Assembly: GCA_002730325.1 (NCBI GenBank)
Contig: PBZV01000024.1
Coordinates: forward strand, 12,961 to 31,093
DNA from: Nitrososphaerota archaeon
Lineage (GTDB): Archaea > Thermoproteota > Nitrososphaeria > Nitrososphaerales > Nitrosopumilaceae
DNA: 18,133 nucleotides
Direction of reading: 5' to 3'
The notes under the pieces are model-generated. The model saw only the letters and a list, made by a program, of their open reading frames with translations, ran no database searches and was not told the DNA's origin. The translations under genes and the position numbers were made by a program. Of the stretch, positions 6,865-13,035 are shown piece after piece; position 1 is the stretch's first letter, and every line of letters starts with the position of its first letter.

Positions 6865-7104
6865 ATGCGTGCTTTATGTTTAATTACAGTAAAACCAGGA
6901 AAGGTTGATTCTGTTGTTGAAATATTAAAAAAGAAACGAAAAATTGTTAAAAAAATAATGGTTGTCACAGGAAGAGCAGACATTAGTGTTTTTTTACAAG
7001 GTAATATTGATGAGATAAATCACATGGTAATTGATTTTAAAAAAATCAAAGATATTGTTGACACTGAAACATTGATTGAAGTGGAGGTAAATTTAGGTTG
7101 GTAA
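6865..7104 (+). CDS. Stand-alone RAM (Lrp/AsnC ligand-binding) domain protein
   Basis: The 79-aa product corresponds to only the C-terminal effector/oligomerisation domain of Lrp/AsnC regulators; there is no helix-turn-helix. The beta-alpha-beta-beta-alpha-beta pattern is clear: ALCLITVKPGKVDSVVEILK, then TGRADISVFLQG with the ligand-loop Gly and Asp, and DTETLIEVEV as the last strand. Such SraA/stand-alone RAM proteins bind amino acids or modulate full-length Lrp proteins by hetero-oligomerisation. Its stop overlaps the start of a second RAM gene, so the two form a translationally coupled pair. Confidence 0.85.
   Translation: MRALCLITVKPGKVDSVVEILKKKRKIVKKIMVVTGRADISVFLQGNIDEINHMVIDFKKIKDIVDTETLIEVEVNLGW
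7083..7088 (+). promoter_or_regulatory. Shine-Dalgarno GGAGGT for the second RAM gene
   Basis: A perfect GGAGGT lies inside the end of the first RAM gene with a 9-base spacer to TTG 7098. This decides TTG 7098 as the start and shows that internal operon genes here use ribosome binding sites. Confidence 0.75.
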
Positions 7105-7316
7105 GGGCAATAATATTAGTGAAATCCCCTAAAAAACTAATTGCGGCAAGATTACGTAAAATTGAATTTGTTATAGATTCTTTCCCAACAAGTGGTCAAT
7201 TTGATGCAGTTGCAGTTATTGATGTCAAAGAACTTGTAGGGATAAAAGACATAGCTACACAAATTCATAAAATTAATGGTGTTGATAGAACAGAAACAAT
7301 GGTAGAGGTTCAATGA
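7098..7316 (+). CDS. Second stand-alone RAM (Lrp/AsnC ligand-binding) domain protein
   Basis: A 72-aa RAM domain without a DNA-binding part, overlapping the previous gene by 7 bases and preceded by a strong GGAGGT. It shows RAIILVKSPKKLIAARLRKI, the ligand loop TSGQFDAVAVID, and the terminal strand NGVDRTETMVEVQ, matching the family's G-V-x-x-T-x-T pattern. It differs clearly from its partner, so the pair may form a heteromer (inference). The VOC-fold gene follows after 34 bases on the same strand and is probably cotranscribed. Confidence 0.85.
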   Translation: MVRAIILVKSPKKLIAARLRKIEFVIDSFPTSGQFDAVAVIDVKELVGIKDIATQIHKINGVDRTETMVEVQ

Positions 7317-7350
7317 AAATGGATTTAAACAACTTCTAGGAAGGGATTTT

Positions 7351-7764
7351 ATGAATATTAAAAAAGTAGGAAATGTAATTTTGGCCGTTAAAGATTTAGA
7401 TAAATCCATAAAATTTTACAATGAAATTATTGGTTTGCCAATTAAAAATCAAAGACGTAGTTGGGTTGATTTAGGCACAGGTGGTGCTTTATTGAGTTTA
7501 CATCCTGCATCTCTTACGGCACAACATAGTGGTAGTTCCATCGAAAATGGAATAACTATAGGATTTCTTGTAGGAGATGTAAAATCAGCTTTAGAAGAAC
7601 TTAAAGAAAAAGGCGTGACCATTTATCGAGATATTATTGAAAAAGACTCCGGAAGAAATGCCATAATTTCAGATCCTGATGATTATTTGATTTCTTTGTT
7701 TGAACCAATCTTTGATGATAAAGATCAGCAAACTGGTGGATATCACGGATTTACCCCAGCTTAA
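7351..7764 (+). CDS. VOC superfamily protein (glyoxalase/bleomycin-resistance fold), metal ligands apparently lost
   Basis: A 137-aa vicinal-oxygen-chelate fold protein: first module NVILAVKDLDKSIKFYNEII, second module GITIGFLVGDVKSALEELKEK with SDPDDYLISLFEP. Length is typical of one VOC domain pair. The positions that usually carry the metal ligands are replaced: Asn in GNVILAV where His is usual, Thr in GITIGFLV where His is usual, and Ser in YLISLFEP where Glu is usual. So it may bind a ligand without metal catalysis (inference). It follows the RAM pair on the same strand; a purine-rich GGAAGGGA precedes the ATG. Its stop codon interlocks with that of the opposite gene. Confidence 0.85.
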   Translation: MNIKKVGNVILAVKDLDKSIKFYNEIIGLPIKNQRRSWVDLGTGGALLSLHPASLTAQHSGSSIENGITIGFLVGDVKSALEELKEKGVTIYRDIIEKDSGRNAIISDPDDYLISLFEPIFDDKDQQTGGYHGFTPA

Positions 7765-8162
7765 ATAATTTTTTTGATTGAAGAAATTATTTTTTCCAAA
7801 TTTTTTGCCTTTCTGTTGATTGATATATAGTGGGTAATGTTATTTTTTTGGAATAATACAATTGTAATTTTTTGATGGTATAAAATTACATGTTCAAGTT
7901 TTCCAATAGAGATTGCAGAATCTTTTCGCAAAGTCATTAAATTAGATAAAATGAAGAATTCATTTTTTACTTGCTCTGATTTTAATAATGGTTTTAATTT
8001 TGGATTAATAATTCCGGTTAAGGTTCTGCCATAAAGATTAATGACACCGGCATACCTAACATTACTAGAAATTTTTAAAATTTCTTGACATTGTTTTTTG
8101 TATTTGTTAACAATCTCTGTCCATTTTTCAGCAGGAGTTTTTACCACGTTAAAAATTATCAT
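7761..8162 (-). CDS. Conserved archaeal protein of unknown function, 133 aa
   Basis: Starts with a helix (WTEIVNKYKKQCQEILKI), then strands SNVRYAGVINLYGRTLTGII, a helix, and further strands HVILYHQKITIVLFQKN and ITHYISINR before a final helix. This order resembles roadblock/profilin-like sensor folds and small thaumarchaeal families of that kind, but I cannot assign it firmly. No Cys pair beyond one residue, no membrane segment. It is convergent with the VOC gene, with a 4-base overlap at the stops. A separate promoter lies upstream in the AT-rich 8163-8223. Confidence 0.75.
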   Translation of the reverse strand: MIIFNVVKTPAEKWTEIVNKYKKQCQEILKISSNVRYAGVINLYGRTLTGIINPKLKPLLKSEQVKNEFFILSNLMTLRKDSAISIGKLEHVILYHQKITIVLFQKNNITHYISINRKAKNLEKIISSIKKII

Positions 8163-8223
8163 TTGAAATTAATAAGGATTTTTCTAATCGAAAATTTAAA
8201 ATATTTTCTGAAAAGTACTAATG

Positions 8224-8595
8224 TTATTTTGTATTTGACTCTTTATCTAATTTTTTCTTTAATTCTAAATTCTCTTTAAGCAATTTGTCATTTTCAGTTT
8301 TTAGTGTATTGACAGAATTTTGTCGAGTATACAATGGATGACCCGGAGGAACAATTGTAGTATTCATAGATAATAGTCCTGAAGCATATTGTTGATACAT
8401 TTGTTGAAAACCCTGAAGTTTCTGATTAATTGTAGTTGCATCTTGGGAGAATTTTTCTTTTAATGGATTCTCATAAATTTTGAACATAGGATGTGCACGT
8501 CCTGGAGGTAGTCGGGGAAATTGAAATGCCATATGAGGAATGTTTGGGTTTAAACCATAAAGGTCCTGCAAGTGTCTATTTACTTCAGTATCCAT
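8224..8595 (-). CDS. Unknown protein with Pro-rich middle and C-terminal coiled coil, 123 aa
   Basis: The N-terminal half is rich in Pro, Gln and aromatic residues (NPNIPHMAFQFPRLPPGRAH); a Gln/Tyr-rich helix follows (LQGFQQMYQQYASGLLSM), then PPGHPLYTR, and the last ~30 residues are a strong heptad coiled coil (NTLKTENDKLLKENLELKKK). No enzyme motif, signal peptide or membrane segment. Family not recognised; the shape suggests an adaptor or oligomeric scaffold (inference). ATG 8595 follows a TATA-like ATATAGTTAA on the minus strand by about 20 bases. Confidence 0.72.
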   Translation of the reverse strand: MDTEVNRHLQDLYGLNPNIPHMAFQFPRLPPGRAHPMFKIYENPLKEKFSQDATTINQKLQGFQQMYQQYASGLLSMNTTIVPPGHPLYTRQNSVNTLKTENDKLLKENLELKKKLDKESNTK

Positions 8596-8700
8596 GAAAT
8601 TCTTTCAAATTAACTATATTTCTGCCTTACTTTAGGTGTTTGATATACCATCAAGTAAAATCTCAGTCATTTTAGCTCAATTTCAGTTGATCGCAGATCC

Positions 8701-8708
8701 TTATAGAG
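8701..8708 (+). promoter_or_regulatory. TATA box of the 8733 microgene, flanked by GATCGCA direct repeats
   Basis: TTATAGAG is centred about 29 bases before ATG 8733. GATCGCA occurs at 8689-8695 and again at 8719-8725, exactly 30 bases apart (about three helical turns) on either side of the TATA box. Confidence 0.5.
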
Positions 8709-8732
8709 TTCAAATTTGGATCGCAATTACAT

Positions 8733-8879
8733 ATGATGGAATCAAAAAAGTCATGTATGAAATGTAAAAAGGAGATTATGGAGAAAGAACTTCATAAAAT
8801 TATAATTTATGTTGTTCAAAAAAAATTCACTGAGCATCATTATGAACACATAGAATGTCCTGAAAAATTTACTATTTAG
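8733..8879 (+). CDS. Cys/His microprotein, 48 aa (putative zinc binding)
   Basis: A short gene encoding a Lys-rich protein with a Cys-X2-Cys in KKSCMKCKKEIM, a His-rich middle (FTEHHYEHIEC) and a third Cys before PEKFTI. The arrangement suggests a C2-H-C zinc knuckle. Support for being real: an upstream in-frame stop at 8688-8690 leaves ATG 8733 (or the adjacent ATG 8736) as the only ATG, a TATA box sits at the right distance, and the composition is clearly protein-like instead of random AT-rich sequence. Function unknown. It is convergent with the cyclase gene. Confidence 0.7.
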   Translation: MMESKKSCMKCKKEIMEKELHKIIIYVVQKKFTEHHYEHIECPEKFTI

Positions 8880-8925
8880 AAAATACAAAATTTTTGATAG
8901 TCATCTGAATGAATAATATTTCAAA

Positions 8926-9735
8926 TCAATCTTTATGTTCAAATACTTCGTAAATGTCGCCTGTTAGTCTTGAACGATATTTCCATTCTTCTTTTGTCCA
9001 AACTATTTGATGGAATTCTTGTTGTAAAGATGGATGTAGTCTTTGAAATACATCCCCCCCAATTAGAATTTGGTTAGGTTTTGCCATGCTTTGAATTTTT
9101 GATGCAATATTCATTGCAGGTCCCATTAAATCAACCTGAGAATTTTTAACATCTGCACCATATCGGACTACAAAATTTTGTCCAAAATCAAGTCCTACTT
9201 TTACCATTAAATCAGGATAATCGTATTGATTGAGAATTGGGTTAATTCCTTTTTGTATAACGGATATCATTGATTTTGCAGCCCCTACGGCATTATCTGA
9301 TGCAAGCAATCCATTTTCATCTGCATCAAAATATCCAATAACTGCATCACCTACAAATTTTAACACATAACCATGATGTTGTCTAATTACGGATGCCATT
9401 TCTTGAGCAAACGAACTAATTATAATTGCAATTTTTTCTCCAGGCATTTCCAAAGTCATCATAGTGGAACCTACTAAATCCACATACAGAACAACCATGT
9501 TTAATTTTGTAAATACATTTTTTCTTAAATATTCATCAGAGTCGTTTGCAACACCAGTATATTCATAACCTTTTTTGAGTGCACCCCACACTCGTTTTTG
9601 GGTTTCTAAGATCATGTGTTCTGAATCTAATGTTTCAACTGCAGGTTTGCTAAGTAGCATATCAACTACAGAAGTGGTAACATCTGCATTAGATGAGTCA
9701 CCAGGTTGATTTTTTGATTTATTAATTTCAGTCAT
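8926..9735 (-). CDS. Class III adenylate/guanylate cyclase, soluble
   Basis: A 269-aa protein with a C-terminal class III nucleotide cyclase domain (about residues 78-265). Metal-binding aspartates: D86 in YVDLVGST and D130 in KFVGDAVIGYF. K126 in that motif occupies the position of the adenine-selecting Lys and D202 in QVDLMGPAMN that of the partner Asp, so ATP is the likely substrate. N209 in MNIASKI matches the conserved transition-state Asn, but the following conserved Arg is Lys (K213). The N-terminal ~75 residues have no membrane segment or known sensor domain, so the enzyme is cytosolic. It starts 10 bases after a zinc-ribbon microgene on the same strand and is cotranscribed with it. 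Downstream cAMP receptors in these archaea are not evident here. Confidence 0.9.
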   Translation of the reverse strand: MTEINKSKNQPGDSSNADVTTSVVDMLLSKPAVETLDSEHMILETQKRVWGALKKGYEYTGVANDSDEYLRKNVFTKLNMVVLYVDLVGSTMMTLEMPGEKIAIIISSFAQEMASVIRQHHGYVLKFVGDAVIGYFDADENGLLASDNAVGAAKSMISVIQKGINPILNQYDYPDLMVKVGLDFGQNFVVRYGADVKNSQVDLMGPAMNIASKIQSMAKPNQILIGGDVFQRLHPSLQQEFHQIVWTKEEWKYRSRLTGDIYEVFEHKD

Positions 9736-9745
9736 TGTTGTCTCT

Positions 9746-9868
9746 TTATTCTAAAGGGAAGTTAATTCCACAATTAAGACATTTCCCCCTATTTCCCTGA
9801 TAATGTTCACTATAATACTCAATTATCTTCCCATTACATTCATCACATGTGATCTTGGAATTTTTCAT
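9746..9868 (-). CDS. Zinc-ribbon microprotein, 40 aa, first gene of the cyclase operon
   Basis: The minus strand reads MKNSKITCDECNGKI, then an aromatic/charged middle (EYYSEHYQGNRG), then KCLNCGINFPLE and a TAA. Two Cys-X2-Cys knuckles (C8/C11 and C30/C33) about 19 residues apart make a classical small zinc ribbon. ATG 9868 lies just after a palindrome and about 28 bases from a TATA-like TTAAATAAT (9892-9900, minus strand), so the message is probably leaderless. The stop is 10 bases before the cyclase ATG. A role as regulator or partner of the cyclase is inferred from the operon only. Confidence 0.78.
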   Translation of the reverse strand: MKNSKITCDECNGKIIEYYSEHYQGNRGKCLNCGINFPLE

Positions 9869-9871
9869 ATC

Positions 9872-9887
9872 TATACAAAATTGTATA
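9872..9887. promoter_or_regulatory. Palindrome at the zinc-ribbon/cyclase promoter (possible operator)
   Basis: TATACAA-AA-TTGTATA has perfect 7-bp arms with a 2-base centre. It lies between the minus-strand TATA-like element and the ATG at 9868, i.e. at the predicted transcription start, a common site for archaeal repressors. It could partly serve as a TATA element itself. Confidence 0.5.
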
Positions 9888-9948
9888 AAAGATTATTTAA
9901 TATGTGATTTTTCAAATTGTTTTTTAATCATTAATGTGTATAGAAATT

Positions 9949-10047
9949 ATGACAAGAACACAAAGAAGAAGAGATACGGCCCATCCTACCAGAGATGGAA
10001 AACACAACCCAATTTGTATTGATCCTGATTGTAAAGATTGTTCCTAA
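9949..10047 (+). CDS. Basic Cys-tailed microprotein, 32 aa
   Basis: Translation is MTRTQRRRDTAHPTRDGKHN followed by PICIDPDCKDCS: an Arg/His-rich N-terminus and a C-X4-C-X2-C end that could bind zinc with the nearby His residues. A TATA-like TTTTTAAT (about 9921-9928) lies about 24 bases before ATG 9949, supporting a leaderless start; an in-frame ATG at 9934 would add five residues. A perfect hairpin and T-rich stretch follow the stop at once, as expected for the end of a short transcription unit. Function unknown; transcribed divergently from the zinc-ribbon/cyclase operon. Confidence 0.68.
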   Translation: MTRTQRRRDTAHPTRDGKHNPICIDPDCKDCS

Positions 10048-10084
10048 GTATGAAATAATAAATTTCATACCTATATTTTGTTTT
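10048..10084 (+). terminator. Hairpin plus T-rich tract after the 32-aa microgene
   Basis: GTATGAAAT-AATAA-ATTTCATAC (10048-10070) is a perfect 9-bp stem with a 5-base loop, beginning directly after the TAA at 10045-10047 and followed by a T-rich stretch to about 10086. It resembles an intrinsic terminator, though archaeal termination mainly needs the T tract. Confidence 0.6.
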
Positions 10085-10133
10085 TAGTTTGTAACATATA
10101 ATCAAAAAGATGTTTTAAGATTACTGAAGGTTT

Positions 10134-10140
10134 AAGGAGA
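10134..10140 (+). promoter_or_regulatory. Shine-Dalgarno AAGGAGA for TTG 10149
   Basis: AAGGAGA with an 8-base spacer to TTG 10149 supports that start. A TATA-like CATATAAT near 10095-10102 would give a leader of about 25 bases, so this gene is one of the few in the window with a leadered first position. Confidence 0.65.
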
Positions 10141-10148
10141 ACAACAAT

Positions 10149-11000
10149 TTGCTATCCCTTGTGCGTTTAGGTACAAGATCACCCAATGAATTCATTCAAT
10201 CACTGAATAAACAAAATGAGTTAATACAAAAAACATTTGTCGAAAAAATGACAAATTTGACAAAAATGGTCGAGATTAAAGTCATGATGGGGGATTCTAC
10301 AGTAACTGAACAAAAAACATTTGATCCAAAATCGGTATCAGACTATTTTCAAAAAATTGGTAAAAATCTCAAAGAATGGTCACTACAAGAAGTATCCATT
10401 TCAAACAATGAGGACCTAAGACGAATTTTTACAAAATTTGAAATCATGGAAGGCAATTATCTAATTTCAGGGCATATTTCGATTCAATTTCATGTTTTGT
10501 TATATTACAAACCCGAACAACGAGTAATTGATTGTCAAAAAGAATTATCAGAAATTATAGATTTGACAAAAAACAAAGAACAAGAACTTTCTGATAATAG
10601 TGATCAACTAGTCTTAAACAAATTAAAAGAATTAGGATACAAAGATTTTGATCATCAAAAATTATTTGAAGTTTTTTATGAAAATGATGAATTACGTGAA
10701 AAGATTCTTGCTGAAATAGAAAAGGATGCTGGAACTAATTTTAAAGAATTATCAGACAAAAAAACTAAATTGTTTAATGAGTTGGACACTTTTTTGGTTG
10801 AAACTTATCAAATCGTTCCAGTGCTAATCGATGATACCCGACTAGTTGCAGGTGAGGAGGGGTGTTTATGCTCATTTGATTTAGAATTTGTAAAAAATGG
10901 CAATAGAGAAGGTGTTTTCGATCCTAGGAAATTATCAGATCTAACTAAAGAAAATATTTCAAAACGTTTAGACGAAATTCAAACAACAATAAAATTATAA
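10149..11000 (+). CDS. Unknown archaeal protein, 283 aa, helical with Glu-rich middle
   Basis: TTG start chosen because of the strong ribosome binding site; GTG 10161 is an alternative. The N-terminal third has a helix (EFIQSLNKQNELIQKTFVEK) and strands (MVEIKVMMGDSTVTEQKTF); the next part (NYLISGHISIQFHVLLYYKP) looks beta-rich; residues ~130-205 are long charged helices with a possible UBA-like or winged-helix stretch (LVLNKLKELGYKDFDHQKLF); the C-terminus returns to strands (YQIVPVLIDDTRLVAG, CLCSFDLEFV). No catalytic motif, membrane segment or signal peptide. I do not recognise the family. The threonine ammonia-lyase gene downstream has its own promoter. Confidence 0.78.
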   Translation: MLSLVRLGTRSPNEFIQSLNKQNELIQKTFVEKMTNLTKMVEIKVMMGDSTVTEQKTFDPKSVSDYFQKIGKNLKEWSLQEVSISNNEDLRRIFTKFEIMEGNYLISGHISIQFHVLLYYKPEQRVIDCQKELSEIIDLTKNKEQELSDNSDQLVLNKLKELGYKDFDHQKLFEVFYENDELREKILAEIEKDAGTNFKELSDKKTKLFNELDTFLVETYQIVPVLIDDTRLVAGEEGCLCSFDLEFVKNGNREGVFDPRKLSDLTKENISKRLDEIQTTIKL

Positions 11001-11024
11001 ACAAACCTCCAGGCAACCAAAAAA

Positions 11025-11039
11025 TGAGAATAGTTCTCA
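11025..11039. repeat. 6-bp inverted repeat TGAGAA-TAG-TTCTCA
   Basis: Perfect 6-bp arms with a 3-base loop in the 161-base intergenic region between the 283-aa gene and threonine ammonia-lyase, 25 bases after the upstream stop. It could be a weak hairpin or a regulator site. The rest of 11001-11161 is AT-rich, with a TATA-like TAATTTTTG about 25 bases before ATG 11162. Confidence 0.35.
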
Positions 11040-11161
11040 AAGGGGAGATTTGATTACCCAGATTATTTTGAACAAAAGAAATTAGCTATTTAGCCATTCC
11101 TAAAAGTTTACGCATAAAATTTGACAACATTTGTAATTTTTGTATAGAAGAAGTCAAATAC

Positions 11162-12394
11162 ATGGTTTTACAACCAACATTTCCAATGAATCCATCATAT
11201 GATGAAATAGTAAAAGCAAATTCCATGAGAGGAAATGAAATCAAAAAAACTCCTTTAATCCATTCGCCTACATTTAGTGATATAACCGAATCAGATTTGT
11301 ATCTGAAAGCAGAATTTAGACAAAGAACAGGTTCATTTAAAATTCGAGGGGCATATTATAAAATAAAATTATTATCCGATGAAGAAAAAAAACGAGGTGT
11401 AGTTGCAGCATCTGCAGGAAATCATGCTCAGGGAGTTGCTTTTGCATCTGCATTAGAAAAAATACCTTGTACAATTGTAATGCCAAAAAATGCATCACCT
11501 GCAAAAGTTTCTGCAACTAGAGGATACGGTGCAAATGTAATACTTGAAGGAGTAAACTATGATGAATCATCATCAAAAGCAAAAGAAATTGCAAAACAGA
11601 CAGGAGCTACAATAATTCATGCATTTGATGATCCTCAAATAATAGCTGCCCAAGGGGTCATAGGTTTAGAAATATTAGAACAATTACCTGACGTAGATGA
11701 AGTGTATCTTCCAATAGGAGGAGGAGGTTTAGCTGCAGGTACATTAATTGCAATAAAAGAAAAAAATCCAAATATCAAAATTGTAGGGGTTCAATCCAGT
11801 TCATTCCCATCAATGTATGATTCACTCAAAAATGATTCATTAACAGAAAGTGGGGGTGAGCGAACAATTGCAGACGGAATATCTGTTAAAATGCCCGGAG
11901 AGAAAACATTTTCAGTAATCCGTGAGTTAATTGACGATATTGTTCTTGTAGATGATTCAGAAATTACAAAGGCCATGTTCTTGCTCATGGAAAGAATGAA
12001 ATTTGTAGTAGAGCCTGCAGGAGCAGCAAGTTTAGCATATTTAATTTCAAAAAAGCCAGCACCAGGGAAAAAAGTCGTGGCAGTATTAGCAGGAGGGAAT
12101 GTGGACATGTATCTTCTAGGACAAATAGTAGACAAAGGACTGGCTACAATGGGTAGATTACTAGTAATATCAATGGAATTACCTGACAGACCAGGAATTT
12201 TCAAGGAAATTGTTGATGAGATTGCTTTGGCCAATGTAAACATTGTAGAAGTATTCCACGACAGGTTAACTTCTAAAGTACATGCAGGTTCAGTAACAGT
12301 TACACTTAGTCTTGAGACTCAAGGAAAAGAACAAGCTGATAAATTAATTGAGAAGTTAAAAGAGAAAAATATTCAATTTTCTTTGTTAACCTAA
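11162..12394 (+). CDS. ilvA: Threonine ammonia-lyase (threonine dehydratase) with ACT domain
   Basis: PLP enzyme converting L-threonine to 2-oxobutanoate and ammonia, the usual entry to isoleucine. Fold-type II motifs: KAEFRQRTGSFKIRGA with the PLP Lys at K60, SAGNHAQGVA (84-93) for the substrate carboxylate, and the Gly-rich phosphate loop PIGGGGLAAG (184-193). The C-terminal ~75 residues form one ACT domain (LVISMELPDRPGIFKEIVDE, then NIVEVFHDR), so allosteric control by an amino acid is likely. At 410 aa it matches the one-ACT-domain type found in archaea and many bacteria. ATG 11162 sits near the expected distance from a TATA-like element, suggesting a leaderless message. Serine could be a secondary substrate. 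Confidence 0.93.
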   Translation: MVLQPTFPMNPSYDEIVKANSMRGNEIKKTPLIHSPTFSDITESDLYLKAEFRQRTGSFKIRGAYYKIKLLSDEEKKRGVVAASAGNHAQGVAFASALEKIPCTIVMPKNASPAKVSATRGYGANVILEGVNYDESSSKAKEIAKQTGATIIHAFDDPQIIAAQGVIGLEILEQLPDVDEVYLPIGGGGLAAGTLIAIKEKNPNIKIVGVQSSSFPSMYDSLKNDSLTESGGERTIADGISVKMPGEKTFSVIRELIDDIVLVDDSEITKAMFLLMERMKFVVEPAGAASLAYLISKKPAPGKKVVAVLAGGNVDMYLLGQIVDKGLATMGRLLVISMELPDRPGIFKEIVDEIALANVNIVEVFHDRLTSKVHAGSVTVTLSLETQGKEQADKLIEKLKEKNIQFSLLT

Positions 12395-12564
12395 TTGATT
12401 TTGATATTTTTAGCACATATCTATCTTAATTCTGAGTAAAAATTTTCTTGAGTAATACGAGAACTTTATGAGAATAAAACCAGAGTTGATAATACTATTT
12501 GCAATTTATTAAAATGAATGACGTAGAATTACTATGAGTGTAAAAATATCAAGTTTCAATAAAA

Positions 12565-12569
12565 GAGGT
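12565..12569 (+). promoter_or_regulatory. Shine-Dalgarno GAGGT of the universal stress protein gene
   Basis: GAGGT with an 8-base spacer to ATG 12578. A TATA-like TTTATTAAAA near 12505-12514 would give a leader of roughly 40 bases. The 183-base gap 12395-12577 otherwise holds only AT-rich sequence and two very short in-frame ATG runs. Confidence 0.65.
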
Positions 12570-12577
12570 TTCAACTA

Positions 12578-13012
12578 ATGCTGTTTCAAAATATTCTTGT
12601 TCCTGTAGATTTATCAAATCAATCTACAAGATCTTTTAAAGTTGCATTAGATATTGCAAAAAAATACGATTCAAAAATGATGGTTCTTACATGTATTGAA
12701 GTATATGCATCTCATCATCTATACTATCAATCAACAGTAATCTCTCAACAAATTAAAAAACAAAGTAAGATTATTGAAAATCATTTTAAAGAATTAGAAT
12801 CACTTGCCAAGAAAAAAAATGTATCTTTAAAATTTAAGATTATAAAATCAGAATCTGTTGTAAAAGATATTGTATCTTTTGCAAAATCTAAAAAACATGA
12901 TCTAGTTGTAATTGGGTCTCATGGAAGAACTGGGTTTGATAAATTACTCCTAGGAAGCGTTGCCAATGGAGTATCTCAAAAAATCAAGTGTCCTATTCTT
13001 ATAGTAAAATAA
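12578..13012 (+). CDS. Universal stress protein, UspA family, ATP-binding type
   Basis: A 144-aa single USP domain. It begins with NILVPVDLSNQSTRSFKVAL (first strand and the conserved Asp for adenine contact) and ends with the nucleotide loop GSHGRTGFDKLLLGS followed by VANGVSQKIKCPILIV. The G-X2-G-X9-G-S pattern is intact, which in the family marks ATP-binding members. USPs act in the cytosol as dimers in stress and energy signalling; the specific role here is unknown. The gene has a ribosome binding site and a leader. It is convergent with purE. Confidence 0.92.
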   Translation: MLFQNILVPVDLSNQSTRSFKVALDIAKKYDSKMMVLTCIEVYASHHLYYQSTVISQQIKKQSKIIENHFKELESLAKKKNVSLKFKIIKSESVVKDIVSFAKSKKHDLVVIGSHGRTGFDKLLLGSVANGVSQKIKCPILIVK

Positions 13013-13026
13013 TCTAATTTAGATTA
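13010..13026. terminator. Palindromic hairpin between convergent usp and purE genes
   Basis: TAATCTAA-T-TTAGATTA includes the stop codon of the stress-protein gene and ends 9 bases before the purE stop. As a hairpin it gives a 7-bp stem with a 3-base loop. It may serve as a bidirectional transcription end, but T tracts are weak. Confidence 0.4.
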
Positions 13027-13035
13027 CTGAGGTAA

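Noticed and set aside
11086..11130. 14-codon minus-strand frame (MLSNFMRKLLGMAK) upstream of threonine ammonia-lyase
   Set aside because: It looks like a cationic amphipathic peptide and has a TATA-like stretch nearby, but that stretch also serves the plus-strand gene and the spacing is too short; I could not support it without conservation data.
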